Notes: generated from the sequence alone by a model not told the origin. A stretch of 32,386 nt of DNA from Paulinella micropora (GCA_009731375.1 BJOX01000353.1:146678-179063), one strand, 5' to 3'. Counted from the stretch's first letter, positions 1-14,188 are shown. Made by a program: numbers and translations.

Positions 1-2
1 TA

Positions 3-81
3 TGTTTGGTCTATCAGCTCTGCATATCCGAAGACATAGGCATCCATTCCACCCCGCCGCCAATCAGCGACTGGGTAGCGG
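3..81 (-). repeat. Inverted partner of the 5751-5828 segment, exon-like
   Basis: The reverse complement of this stretch matches 5751-5828 closely. Read on the minus strand, both copies keep the same open frame: RYP-x-A-x-WR, then [15 protein letters not shown]. Four of the nine changed codons are synonymous. This could be a dispersed repeat carrying a fragment of a protein-coding element, or a duplicated exon. I do not recognise the protein. Confidence 0.6.
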
Positions 82-880
82 GCTGGGAATGGGCACTAGG
101 CCCCGAATTTGTGCAGTCTGACGGTTCTACGACCCTCCCTGGCTAGAGGGCCGTAAACCAACCCAGACACGTGTCCGCCATCACGTGCCCCGCCAAGGCT
201 CGGGCCCGAGGGGTACACCTACCCTCGAGCTTCATCCAAGGCGACCACTTTCGCGGCGGCCGGACTATACCTTAAGATCTCCCTGCTTATGTGCCTACCC
301 GCACACAGGAAGATCCCACTCCCGTCTAGTCTCTGAACCTTTCTCATTTGTCAGGACACCACTGGCTAGTGGCGACGGAGGACTACCGGGCCAGCTGCAG
401 CGGTGATATCAGTGGGCCGACGTCGAGAGTAGTGGCCATTTTGCCATATCCACTGGTCACTAAACTCACGTCGGAACACCAAGTCAGTCCAAGTCAGCCA
501 GTCAGAGGTAGTCGTACCGAGTAGGAGCCATGCGCGGGGTTGACCTGAGAAGGGACTTGGCTGCGGGTTACCCATTATTCCCTCCGTGGCCATATCCTTC
601 GAGTTTTTACCATCCGACGAGCGTTACCTCGCCTGCTGCACCTTGCGGTTTCCCGCAGGCCGCGGTATCGAAGGCTCTTAGGGCTTTCCCGAACAGTTTG
701 AGAGTGTATCGAGGGCCGATGAAGGGTAGTCATCAGCCCTGGCCAGTCACGCTGCACCAGCTGCGACTGCACAAACAGCTGGTGAAGGGCTGAAGGAGAT
801 AGATAGATCGACCCCCAGGCTGTAGGTGCCAGTGGGTCGAGTCCAACTCCGGGATGCAGTTTATCGTCATGCCCAGGACG
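82..880. other. Complex-sequence segment without a supportable gene
   Basis: This is non-repetitive DNA with only short reading frames, none showing a recognisable family. It ends directly in a (GATA)n array, a pattern that would suit a retroposon with a simple-repeat tail, but no reverse transcriptase or known SINE head is visible. Confidence 0.4.

Positions 881-973
<93 letters not shown>
881..973. repeat. (GATA)n microsatellite
   Basis: Perfect GATA tandem array of about 23 units. It passes into a GGTA variant and then into a 30-bp linker (981-1010) that recurs at 1545-1574. Confidence 0.97.
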
Positions 974-980
974 GTAGGTA

Positions 981-1440
<460 letters not shown>

Positions 1441-1457
1441 AATTTCTCCACTGATAG

Positions 1458-1460
1458 ATT

Positions 1461-1504
<44 letters not shown>

Positions 1505-1544
1505 TATAGATAGATAGATAGATCGATAGATAGATAGGTAGATA
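1458..1544. repeat. (GATA)n microsatellite
   Basis: Second GATA array with single-base variants (GATATATA, GATC). It precedes linker copy 2. Confidence 0.95.
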
Positions 1545-2463
<919 letters not shown>

Positions 2464-2529
2464 TCCTCTCTTCGCACACACTCATACACACGTGTATGTG
2501 TGTTTGTACTCATATGTATGTGTCTGTCT

Positions 2530-2571
2530 GTAGAAAATCAGAAAGCGTCTTGCGTTTCCCTGCATACGCTG

Positions 2572-2641
<70 letters not shown>

Positions 2642-2651
2642 GCATACGCTG

Positions 2652-2696
<45 letters not shown>

Positions 2697-2795
2697 CATC
2701 TATCTATCTATCTATCTATCTATCTTTTTACCTATTTATCTCTCTATCTATCTACAGAAAATCAGAAAGCCTCCTGGATTTCGCTGCATACGCTG

Positions 2796-2828
<33 letters not shown>

Positions 2829-2829
2829 C

Positions 2830-2871
<42 letters not shown>

Positions 2872-2915
2872 TTGTAGAAAATCAGACAGCCTCCTGGCTT
2901 TCGCTCCATACGGTG

Positions 2916-3011
<96 letters not shown>

Positions 3012-3092
3012 ATGTCTATCTATCTATCTATCTATCTACCTATCTGTAGAAAATCAGAAAGCCTCCTGGATTTCGCTGTATACGTTGTGGAT
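2530..3092 (+). repeat. TATC arrays punctuated by a ~42-bp conserved linker (5 copies, one partial)
   Basis: TATC/CTAT arrays are separated by a linker starting at 2530, 2638 (only its last ~14 bp), 2754, 2874 and 3046. It begins (G/A)TAGAAAATCAGA or close to it and ends near CTGCATACGCTG. The linkers are far more conserved than expected for random interruptions, so array and linker were amplified together. The linker shares the core CTGCATACG with the different linker family at 5013-5590. Confidence 0.9.
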
Positions 3093-3125
3093 CTGGAGGA
3101 CACAAGACGGGTTGATATACATTAG

Positions 3126-3126
<1 letters not shown>

Positions 3127-3179
<53 letters not shown>

Positions 3180-3552
3180 NNNNNNNNNNNNNNNNNNNNN
3201 NNNNNNNNNNNNNNNNNNNNNNNNNNNNNNNNNNNNNNNNNNNNNNNNNNNNNNNNNNNNNNNNNNNNNNNNNNNNNNNNNNNNNNNNNNNNNNNNNNNN
3301 NNNNNNNNNNNNNNNNNNNNNNNNNNNNNNNNNNNNNNNNNNNNNNNNNNNNNNNNNNNNNNNNNNNNNNNNNNNNNNNNNNNNNNNNNNNNNNNNNNNN
3401 NNNNNNNNNNNNNNNNNNNNNNNNNNNNNNNNNNNNNNNNNNNNNNNNNNNNNNNNNNNNNNNNNNNNNNNNNNNNNNNNNNNNNNNNNNNNNNNNNNNN
3501 NNNNNNNNNNNNNNNNNNNNNNNNNNNNNNNNNNNNNNNNNNNNNNNNNNNN

Positions 3553-3599
<47 letters not shown>

Positions 3600-3603
3600 T
3601 CTT
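3127..3603. repeat. (CT)n tract with 373-bp gap
   Basis: CT dinucleotide array on both sides of N at 3180-3552. Confidence 0.95.
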
Positions 3604-3639
3604 TGCATAGGCTGTGGATCCGGCGGTTCATATCTATAT

Positions 3640-3654
3640 ATACTTATCTAAGCA

Positions 3655-3708
<54 letters not shown>

Positions 3709-3768
3709 CTATCTATCTATCTACCTACCTATCTACCTACCTATCTATCTACCTATCTATCTACCTAC

Positions 3769-3808
<40 letters not shown>

Positions 3809-3852
3809 TTATATATCTATCTACCTATCTATCTATCTACCTATCTATCTAC

Positions 3853-3886
<34 letters not shown>

Positions 3887-3927
3887 ATCTATCTTTCTAT
3901 CTATCAATCTATCTATCTATCTATCTG

Positions 3928-3973
<46 letters not shown>

Positions 3974-4035
3974 CATCTATTTATCATTCTATTTATCGAT
4001 CTATCTACCTTTCTTTCTTTCTTTCTTTCTTTCTT

Positions 4036-4097
<62 letters not shown>
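3640..4097. repeat. (TATC)n array with TACC and TTTC variants
   Basis: About 460 bp of TATC with patches of TACC and a short CTTT run at 4010-4036. Open frames across it are Leu-Ser-Ile-Tyr repeat translations and are not genes. Confidence 0.95.
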
Positions 4098-4378
4098 CCC
4101 CACAGTGCTCTGTCGGTTTATACTAGACTGTCGAACAGTCTCGAAACTCCATCTGCTTACTGGGCCCTCTGTAATGGAGGTGGGAGCTCGTTCTGCAAGG
4201 GGCGCTTATGGAACGAGCCCTGGCCCCGCCTGGTACTAGGGAGCTTTGGTATCGCCTGTATCAGTCCCTTCCGTGCAAACATTACGGCTTAGCTGGGCAT
4301 CGGGTCAATACTTTATTCACAGACTTCCTTGGTTGACGAAATCAGAAGCTCCTTTTTTCTGACATTAGTCGATATCTC
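4098..4378. other. Complex-sequence island between TATC arrays
   Basis: Non-repetitive segment with a short self-complementary patch (ACTGTCGAACAGT at 4128-4140). No gene is visible. Flanking by TATC on both sides would fit a retroposon fragment or an ancestral unique sequence. Confidence 0.4.
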
Positions 4379-4481
4379 ATCTATCTATCTACCTACCTAC
4401 CTACCTATCCATCTATCCATCCATCCATCCATCTATCTATCTATATATCTATCTATCTATCGATCTATCTATCTATATCTA

Positions 4482-4530
<49 letters not shown>

Positions 4531-4533
4531 CTA
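4379..4533. repeat. (TATC)n/(CATC)n microsatellite
   Basis: TATC array with TACC and CATC variants. Confidence 0.95.
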
Positions 4534-4589
4534 AGGGTAGATGTTTCACCAACATTCGCATTATCACTGATAATTTGTTTTCACCTGCA

Positions 4590-4602
4590 TATATGTATAT
4601 AC

Positions 4603-4664
<62 letters not shown>

Positions 4665-4689
4665 GTGTGTATGTGTGTGTGTGCATGCG

Positions 4690-4720
<31 letters not shown>

Positions 4721-4975
4721 CATACATACATACATACATACATGCATACATGCATACATGCATACATGCATACATACATACATACATATGCATACATGCA
4801 TACATACATACATAGTTATATATACACATACATACACACATACATACATACATACATACATACATACATACATACATACAAACGTGTTAGCAGATTGTCC
4901 TAATTTTTCAGGCCCTACAAACATACATACGTCCATACATACATACATACATACATACATACATGCATGCATACA
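4590..4975. repeat. (AT)n, (GT)n and (CATA)n compound microsatellite
   Basis: AT dinucleotides pass into GT and then into a long CATA array with CATG variants. A ~32-bp linker interrupts it at 4884-4915 and recurs at 4979-5012, beginning CGTGTTAGC and ending TTTTTCAGGCCCTA, with a few substitutions. Confidence 0.93.
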
Positions 4976-5012
4976 TTCGTGTTAGCGGAGTGCCCCAATT
5001 TTTCAGGCCCTA

Positions 5013-5073
5013 GCTGCATACGATGTGGAAGCAGAACACATCGCACACGTACGCTATCTATCTACCTACCTAC

Positions 5074-5115
<42 letters not shown>

Positions 5116-5211
5116 GTTTATCTATCTATCTATCTATCTACCTATCGATATCTATCTATCTATCCCGGGCTGCATACGATGTGGAAGCAGAACACATATC
5201 GCACACGTACG

Positions 5212-5262
<51 letters not shown>

Positions 5263-5339
5263 CCTATCGATATCTATCTATCTATCCCTGGCTGCATACG
5301 ATGTGGAAGCAAAACACATCGCACACGTACGCTATCTAC

Positions 5340-5397
<58 letters not shown>

Positions 5398-5493
5398 GTT
5401 TATCTATCTATCTATCTACCTACCTATCGATATCTATCTATCTATCCCGGGCTGCATACGATGTGGAAGCAGAACACATATCGCACACGTACG

Positions 5494-5544
<51 letters not shown>

Positions 5545-5613
5545 CCTATCGATATCTATCTATCTATCCCTAGCTGCATACGATGTGGAAGCAGAACATA
5601 TCGCACACGTACG

Positions 5614-5689
<76 letters not shown>

Positions 5690-5750
5690 GTATCTATCTA
5701 TCTATCTATCTATCTATCTACCTATCGATATCCATCTATCTTTATCCTGT
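5013..5750 (+). repeat. Dimeric higher-order repeat of TATC arrays and a ~41-bp linker
   Basis: A linker beginning GCTGCATACGATGTGGAAGC starts at 5013, 5169, 5291, 5451 and 5573. The spacing alternates 156, 122, 160, 122 bp. Copies 1 and 3 share the ACACATCGC variant and copies 2 and 4 the ACACATATCGC variant, so the true repeat is a dimer of about 280 bp. Each block closes with CTACCTATCGATATC. Unequal exchange of a two-part unit explains this better than slippage alone. Confidence 0.9.
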
Positions 5751-5828
5751 CCGCTACCCATTCGCCAACTGGCGGTGGGTTGGCATGGTTGCCTATGTAT
5801 TTGGATATGCAGAGCTGATAGACCAAAT
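5751..5828 (+). repeat. Exon-like segment, inverted copy of 3-81
   Basis: The plus-strand frame reads RYP-x-A-x-WR, then [15 protein letters not shown], as on the minus strand of 3-81. It is framed by TATC arrays on both sides. Function unknown. Confidence 0.6.
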
Positions 5829-5841
5829 CTATATATCTATA

Positions 5842-5898
<57 letters not shown>

Positions 5899-5923
5899 GT
5901 CTATCTGTCTATCTGTCTATCTT

Positions 5924-5965
<42 letters not shown>

Positions 5966-6104
5966 CATCTATCTATCCATCTATCCATCCATCTATCTAT
6001 CTATCTACCTATCTATCTACCTACCTACCTATTTATCTATCTATATATATATATATATCTATCTATCTATCTATCTATCTATACTATCTATACTATCTAC
6101 CTAA

Positions 6105-6142
<38 letters not shown>

Positions 6143-6206
6143 GTCTATCTATCTATCTATCTATCCATCTATCTATCCATCTTTCTATCAATCTATCTTT
6201 CCATCC

Positions 6207-6279
<73 letters not shown>

Positions 6280-6629
6280 GCTATCTATCTTTCTTTCTTT
6301 CTATCTATATATTTATCTATCTATCTATCCATCCATCTATCTATCTATCTATCTATCTATCCATCCATCCATCCATCCATCCATCCATCTATCTATCTAT
6401 CTTTCTATCTATCGATCTATCTAGCTATCTATCTATCTATCTATCCATCATCCATCCATCATCCATCCATCCATCCATCCATCCACAACCCATCCATCCA
6501 TCCACCATCCATCCATCCATCTATCCATCCATCCATCCATCCATACATACATACATACATACATACATCTATCTATCTATCTATCTATATCTATCTATCT
6601 ATATTCTATCTATCTATCTATCTATCTTT
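5829..6629. repeat. (TATC)n and (CATC)n array
   Basis: About 800 bp of TATC with CATC, TTTC and CATA patches. The frames across it are simple-repeat translations. Confidence 0.95.
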
Positions 6630-7068
6630 CCCGGGGGGATGTAAGGGGCCAGCTGCTCAGTGCTCCGGCCTAAAACCAAACCCCCTATAATGACGGTTTT
6701 GTGTCCGCCGTTGATCGCGCGCAGCGCAGAGCTAACAGACGACCAACTCTCGTCTGGGGACCAGGGTCGTGATGCAAAGGGTTGATAAAGTCGAGGTCGT
6801 AGAAGGTAACTCAGAACGAGCGTGACTCCCGAAACCTCGGCTTGTTCGTGTCATCATCTCCTTATGGCACACGCCCCTGGGGGGAGTCTTTTTAGTGGTT
6901 GTTCCTGTACAGCTCAAGGGCTCGGCTACCTTTCGACTTGAACTGGGCACGGGCACCGACCCGAGCGGATGGTTGGTGTGCTGCTTGTGTAGTGCTGAGA
7001 GTTCCTGCCCGGGGGTAGTGTTGGAGGCTTATGGCTTTTACAGCTATGCTTCGCCCATAGATTAAACA
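6630..7068. other. Complex-sequence segment followed by a TATC tail, possible retroposon fragment
   Basis: About 440 bp of GC-rich unique DNA with no long frame, running straight into (TATC)n after GATTAAACA. A unique body plus a simple-repeat tail is the shape of many non-LTR retroposon 3' ends. No RT motif or RNA polymerase III box is visible, so this stays a suggestion. Confidence 0.3.
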
Positions 7069-7133
<65 letters not shown>

Positions 7134-7138
7134 GTCTG

Positions 7139-7186
<48 letters not shown>

Positions 7187-7262
7187 GGGGCTTACAAGAA
7201 AGTATACACATATATGCATACAAGATAGAGAGTAGATAGATAGATAGATAGATAGATAGATG
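7069..7262. repeat. (TATC)n then (GATA)n microsatellites
   Basis: TATC array to 7184, then a linker containing GGGCTTAC and AAGTATACACATA, then GATA from 7228. A related linker (GGGCTTAC ... AAGTATACACATA) follows the GATA array at 8014-8060. Confidence 0.93.
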
Positions 7263-7731
7263 AGATGTCGCAAAGGAATGTAGTCCTTGCAAAGGAACGC
7301 AGTTTCACATCAAACAATAATTTGTGTACTGTGCATGTGAACGGGATGGGAATCACGGGTAGACTGTGTTCTGGAAAAAGAAGAGGAGGAAGGACGTTGA
7401 AGAAAAAGGCAATCTAGGAATGGAGAGTGGGAGGATAAGGAAGAAGAGAAAGAAAAGGAAGCCGTTAGTCCAAGTGTTTTGAGCACCGTAAGCTTGCGCA
7501 AGCTACAATGATGACATTGTATGAGGCCTAAACCCCCGCAGGGACCTAGCCCGGGCTATGCAACACTGGACGGCTATGATGGAATGCAGTCACCAATACG
7601 GACTAGAGGAAGATTAGTCCAATTTTTGACTGCACAGGAGCGATAAATCGCAAAAGAGCAACGAGCTACGCAGGAGGATAGCTTGAAGCAAAGGGATTTG
7701 GATTGGGGATGGGAAAAACCCAAGGCGCGGA
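7263..7731. other. Complex sequence, no gene seen
   Basis: About 470 bp with short frames only. It is purine-rich at 7370-7460. Confidence 0.5.
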
Positions 7732-7787
<56 letters not shown>

Positions 7788-7825
7788 GTAGGTAGATAGA
7801 TAGGTAGGTAGACAGATAGATAGAC

Positions 7826-7903
<78 letters not shown>

Positions 7904-7947
7904 GTAGGTAGTAGGTAGGTAGGTAGGTAGGTAGGTAGGTAGGTAGT

Positions 7948-8014
<67 letters not shown>

Positions 8015-8211
8015 CTTTGGGCTTACTAGCAAGATTTCTCGATAGCTAGCAAGTATACACATACATACATACATACATAGATACATAGATACATACATAC
8101 ATGCATACATACATACATACATACATACATACATACATACATACATGCATGCATACATAACATACATACATACATACATACATACATACATACATACATA
8201 CATACATACAC
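7732..8211. repeat. (GATA)n, (GGTA)n and (CATA)n arrays
   Basis: GATA with GGTA and GACA variants to about 8013, a ~45-bp linker, then a CATA array with CATG variants from 8058. The minus-strand frames are Met-Tyr-Val-Cys repeat translations. Confidence 0.95.
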
Positions 8212-8339
8212 ATGGAAGGCTATGAAGAGCTTGAAAGCACCGTTTGAAAGCTCAAGGCAAAGGCTTTCAAAAGCTTTATTCAGCATTCTCGTATCTAAAA
8301 ATTTTAATAGAGAAAAATGAATTCAAAATGGGGACCATT

Positions 8340-8378
8340 TTGTTGTTGTTGTTGTTGTTGTTGTCTTTGTTGTTGTTT

Positions 8379-8411
<33 letters not shown>

Positions 8412-8447
8412 GTTTGTTTGTTTGTTTGTTTGTTTGTTTGTTTGTTC
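8340..8447. repeat. (GTT)n then (GTTT)n microsatellite
   Basis: Trinucleotide GTT passing into tetranucleotide GTTT. The change of unit length suggests slippage-driven growth. Confidence 0.95.
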
Positions 8448-8496
8448 GCCAGCTGTTTGTCAACAGCATTTATCTTTTTGTGCATGTATGTTGTTT

Positions 8497-9200
<704 letters not shown>

Positions 9201-9210
<10 letters not shown>

Positions 9211-9470
9211 TTAGCTTACATGTACAACACTTTTATTTAATAAAGAAAAAAGAATGTATTCAAAGAGTGAGTTTTTTTTTTTTTTTTTTTTTTTCCCTTC
9301 GTCCCAGAGACTTCTTTTAGCTTACATGTACAACACTTTCATTTAATAAAGAAAAAAGAATGTATTCAAAGAGTTTTTTTTTTTTTTTTTTTTTTTTCCC
9401 TTCGTCCCGGAGACTTCTTTTAGCTTACATGTACAATACTTTTATTTAGTAAATAAAAATGAATATCTTC
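9201..9470 (+). repeat. Three tandem ~105-bp units with T tracts
   Basis: Units start with GAGACTTCTTTTAGCTTACA at 9201, 9307 and 9410 (periods 106 and 103 bp). The first two end in 20-24 T and then CCCTTCGTCCC. Each carries a Pol II poly(A)-signal-like AATAAA or a one-base variant. The third lacks the T tract. Confidence 0.88.
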
Positions 9471-9546
9471 ATAGGGGTCAGTATACACTGGAATGCCATA
9501 GCCTCCCTCATTTTTTCCTTTATGTTCTTCTTCGTACTTTTCTTCC

Positions 9547-9550
<4 letters not shown>

Positions 9551-9602
<52 letters not shown>
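9551..9602. repeat. (CT)n microsatellite
   Basis: Pure CT dinucleotide array, followed by a pyrimidine-rich stretch to about 9750. Confidence 0.95.
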
Positions 9603-9603
<1 letters not shown>

Positions 9604-9752
9604 AGGCTCTCTCTCCAATCTGCATTTTTCTCTGTCTTTGTGTTTCATTCTCCCTCGCTCTTTTCTCTCTTGACTTACTACCCTTCTTGCTTCGTTCTCA
9701 CTGCATCCCCTTCTCTATTCTCTTCTCAACTTCGCTCCTTGTTTCCCTTATC

Positions 9753-10000
9753 ATCCCCCCCCCCTGTCGTTCACCGTCACTCTTTTTCTTTCAAGTACTT
9801 TCCACATTTCTCCCTAGTCTGCTTCTTTCTCCATTCGTTCGCCCTTGCCTTCTTACATGCTTTCTTTTCAGGCCNNNNNNNNNNCCCCTCTGTCGTTCAC
9901 CGTTACTCTTTTTCTTTCAAGTACTTTCCACATTTCCCCCTAGTCTGCTTCTTTCTCCATTCGTTCGCCCTTGCCTTCTTACATGCTTTCTTTTCAGGCC
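9753..10000 (+). repeat. ~116-bp near-identical duplication across a 10-N gap
   Basis: The segment ending CTTTTCAGGCC at 9874 is repeated at 9885-10000 after 10 N. Copies differ by only a few bases. Ten N is a typical placeholder gap, so this may be an assembly duplication rather than a genomic one. Confidence 0.85.
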
Positions 10001-12903
10001 GCTCTATGATTTACGCGGCCAAGCACTATTTTAATATGGAAAGCAAGTGTTTTTCAGGTTGAACTTAAAAAGTTAATCATATTATACCATAAAGTCACTC
10101 TGATACAATATCATAAGTTTTTGGTGGCGCGGCCTAACTCAATTCAAGAGAAGGCGATATGTTATTACTAAGTCTAAGACAAGTAATTCAAACAGAGTCA
10201 CGCCCGCGTCACGGCGGGACATTCCGACAAGTCGAGTCACGTAGGTTCAAATTATTATTTAGTAATAACTTCATATTAATATCAGGTTTACCGGTAATGT
10301 AATAGATGCGGTCCTTTGATCTTTCACGTTTTCTGACTCGAATATTAATACTAGTAAGCATTTATGACCGGGAATCTTTCAATAATAGTTATTTATTAAC
10401 AGTGGTTTACCAGACCACGCGTAATCGTGCTCACCCCTTTGCTGTTAATACAAGTGAGTCTAGAGTTTCGTTCGAGTAAGGTAAGGGTAAGGTAAGGGTA
10501 AGGTAGGTTTGTTTGTTAGTGCGTGTGAGCTGTGCTCACTTTGGAGGTTCTTGTTAGTAAGATTGTGGTGCGGAATTAAATGTAGTTGCGTGGTGACGGA
10601 TGTAGTTCTGTTAGAGTGGACGGTTAAGTAGCACTGCAAGTGAGAGAAAAATTACAAATTGATATGGGTGAAAGGGGAAATTGTCATAGTAAAAAGATAA
10701 AATTGCCCAGTGCACCTGGGATGGGAAATTAATGGTAAAATTGGAAAAAGTTCTGGTTAGCGGCTAGTTTTATGCATTAAGTTCAACAGTAAAAACGCAT
10801 TAGTGAATTTTCCAGTTCCTTAGTAAATTTATTAGTTCCCCCGGTCAGTTATACCGGGAGCCTGCAAGGCATGAAGGAGTTAGAATATATGGTAAGGATA
10901 CGTATTATTAATATAATAAATAGGACCGTAACTCGTGCCAGACGGTTGTAGGCGCAGATAGGTAAATATGCGACCTTTTTATTATACCCCTATACACAGT
11001 GATGCATAGAAGAGCTATATCTCTTTAAGATGTAGTTATATCCGTTTTTATTTATATACTTTTGAGCCGGTTGAAAACGATAATATTACTATTCATAACC
11101 TATACTACTTTTTTAAGCCGTATAATATTATCGTTAGGGGTGACACTTGGGAAATGCCTCTCTTTTTCCTTTTTGTTGCTTGGCTCTGACAGTCTCCTAT
11201 ATTTTTCTGCCATACTGGCTTCCTCTCTTTGCAGAGGAGGAAGATTAGGTTATTTTCAGAGTGCTGTGGAATTGGATGGATTAATACCCCGGCTTGCAAT
11301 AAATAATATCTTTTGATTATAATCGACAAAAGTGGAGTCCCAGCCTAGATTTGTATATCCTCCAAATTTCAATTCAGCAATTTCAAAAAAGCCACCCCCC
11401 TAAGCAAAAGAAAGAAGAAAAGGTAGTGGAGGAGTGTAGGAAAGGAGTTGGGGAGGTGTTAGAAGCTTGCAGTGCACAGAAACAACAGTGAAATCTTGCA
11501 CAGAGGCCCACAAAGCGGCATGGCAAGACACTCGTTGTGTGTACAATTTTGACACCTAAAGCAGTGTGTTTGGAGTGTGTAGGAAGCATAGCTCAGTGGG
11601 ACAGAAACATTAGGGTGCTCAACAGACACAGACAAGGAGAGTGAAAACACCCTCCTATCAGTTCTGTCAACACTCCTACACTTATACCTACACATACTCC
11701 TCACGAGGAGAATAACCAACAATTACACACTCTAACTCTAGTTTGTACTGCCACAAATACGTAGCGCACACAAACGTTGCTGCACGTCGAAACGTGCAAA
11801 GAGGCAGAAGAAAAACAAACAAGCGACACACATACAGAAACCTATTACTTTGGCACAAAACCTGTTTATACAAACAACACCCATCCCACACCAAAGAAGG
11901 TAGCCATCTCTCAAAAGGGTGGTAGGCCAGTCTATTAAGACATAGGCCGGGGGAATTGAGTGTAAATTGAAAACAGGGAGGCTGGAAACTTTAAGGAGTG
12001 TGTTTTGAGAACGATTTTTATTTTTGTTCGCAACAACGAAACACACACCCCACATCACACTCAAACACTCCAAACGTGTTGTGTGGTGTCATATAGGTCA
12101 GCAAGGACAAGAACTCGGATACCGAGTGGCTTCCAAGACAATCGTCAACAAGTGTGTGAAGAGTCAGCACTCGGTACATACACACACAAAGACATAGTAT
12201 TACACGACAACACTCACAAACCTACCTACCACAATCGGAAAAGACAAACGAAGGTTGTTCTTTGAGTTGGAAAAGACTCCTTCTTGAAAAAGGAAAGGAA
12301 TAAGGTGATCCATTGGGCAGAGCCCAGAAGGAATCATTGAAAACCTTTTTGTACTTTTTCTGTAGTGTCAACAGCAAGGTGGTTACAGAATGCAGAAAGT
12401 TTGTTGTGTACTGCCAGGGTGCACACGTACGCATCGTCTGGCTTGGCAGAAGGAGCAGCAAGGCTTCCCCCGACAGAGGGGGAGGGTGAGTCCACCAAAC
12501 CTTTGACTGTTATCTGTTTATTGTTGTGTTGGGTGTGAGTTGGTTTTTGTGTTGTGTAACATCGTGCTTGACGCAGGCATTGACGACACAGTGAACAGAA
12601 CACACGACAACAAAAACAAACACAACAGCACACTCACACACACGAGAACATACGACTCTGGTCGTCTCAAACCCTCAGGGGCACAATGAAAATTGCGTGG
12701 ATAGGCTCTACAACGAGATCATCCACCGCAATAAGACTAGACATGTCTGAGGACGCAGACAGTAACGACACGCCCGCCACAGGCAGACAGTAGCAACTGC
12801 AAGGGGAGGAAGCAGAGCACAAGAGGAACCTGTCCCTCGCTCCCCATGGAGAGGGCCCGACAATGGGCTGGTAATTCCGGCTCGTGCAATTCAGACGAAG
12901 GTA
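10001..12903. other. Long stretch without a supportable gene
   Basis: 10.0-11.06 kb is AT-rich with no open frame over 80 codons. A GGTAAG/GGGTAAG patch at 10478-10507 is short and irregular. 11.06-12.90 kb has scattered frames of 60-110 codons on both strands, none with a recognisable motif and all low-complexity or mutually overlapping. A CA-rich, strand-biased stretch runs from about 12,000 to 12,660. Confidence 0.5.
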
Positions 12904-14188
12904 GTGCTTGACCGATACCGAGGCCCAGCAGAGGGATGGCCAAGCAACCCTGTGGAAGACAAGGAACAGGGTACAAACCTAAACGACAACTCGGTGCATC
13001 TTTTCCCGAAAATTGTACGAGGCGACTTGGTACAGGTGTATGTTCAACGAGGCCACGACACAGGGGGCTATTGGACTAATGCATCAGTACAATCAGAGTC
13101 TTACTGCAAATGGTACCAGTACCATGCACCATGTTATGGACCTCTACAGGGTTCTAGCAACCGTGCGTGACTCCTTATTAGACGAAGCGTGGCAGATCAA
13201 CCACCAAAGGTATCAAGCTTTGCTGAATACCTTATTCGTCGAGAAAAAGGATCTGCAACCCTCTCTCACTTTCCGTTTCACACAGGACCCATAGACACAG
13301 AGTGACCCAACTCGGCAGGGTTGCTGGTTTTTATCTCGGAGATACAAGTTTGGAATATAGTATCGGCACGAAACCTAGGGGCTGCGGTTGCAATTTGGAA
13401 CCTCACCCTAACAGAGCACAAGAGCTGGAGATGACAGCTTCTCCCCTCAGAGGACGATTCAATAGCAGCTGCCCAAGCCCGGGACACCCTTAACGAGCTG
13501 CTTGATACTATCGAACAGCATCAGTGGACTGGGTGGGTAGGATGGCAACGAAGTTTAAATACTTCAAGGCCAACATGGTGTTTGAGAAGTTCGTCAGAAG
13601 TGGAAAAGCGGTGGAAAAGAAATCTCTTCCCATCCGGCGGTCAAGCTCTACTGGTGCAATTTCCTCGCCATGTGTGAGTTGGTCGCACAGACCATCAGTG
13701 ATATCCTCCGAATTTGCCTAGCGAACGAGGTTCATGTCACATATGGCAACGATGGCAGAGCAACTATCGTCCCAGAGGGAACAACATTCGTTTTCTTCCA
13801 CAGTAAGGTAATTGTCCCGCCTCCGGGAAGCAACGGGGGTGGAGGGCATAACCGACCTCCAAACACCACTGAACAACAAAAGATTGCAAACGACAAGCTG
13901 GTCGAACGAGCTCTGACTCGGCTAAACAAGGCCACAACATTCGACTATGGAAAATACAACCCGCAAGTTAACATCGATTATGGCGAGGGTATTTTGCTTT
14001 TGTTGGGCTACACGTGTCTGGACAGCACGATTGGGCAGTTCAGCCTAACTGCAGCCGACACTAAACAGATTTTAGCCAACAAAGCCAGTCGGTGGGCTTT
14101 CCAAGACTTGCTGATACACAAGTGGCCCAAATGGGACGAAGAAGCGGGCAGATTGATCCAAGGGGGACACTTGAAGCCTCCCATGTGA
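12904..14188 (+). pseudogene. Broken protein-coding region of unknown family
   Basis: Several plausible coding segments lie in order on the plus strand but in different frames. The first is about 90 residues rich in helix-like sequence (13013-13294). The second, around 13300-13540, includes SIAAAQARDTLNELLDTIEQ. The third is a basic segment at 13540-13620 (MATKFKYFKANMVFEKFV). The last is the longest, running from before 13640 (VKLYWCNFLAMCELVAQTIS) to a stop at 14186-14188. That C-terminal ~180-residue frame includes a Gly-rich loop (PPPGSNGGGGHNRPP) and ends LIQGGHLKPPM. At least three frameshifts plus in-frame stops are needed to join them, so this is decayed or mis-assembled. No family recognised; a mobile-element protein is possible. 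Confidence 0.5.

Noticed and set aside
5013-5590. CRISPR-like regular repeats with spacers
   Set aside because: The 'spacers' are TATC arrays, not unique sequence, and the context is eukaryotic.
10478-10507. Telomere-like GGTAA/GGGTAA patch
   Set aside because: Only a few irregular units in an internal position; no telomeric array.
11062-12976. Assorted 60-110-codon frames on both strands
   Set aside because: Mutually overlapping, without motifs or splice support.
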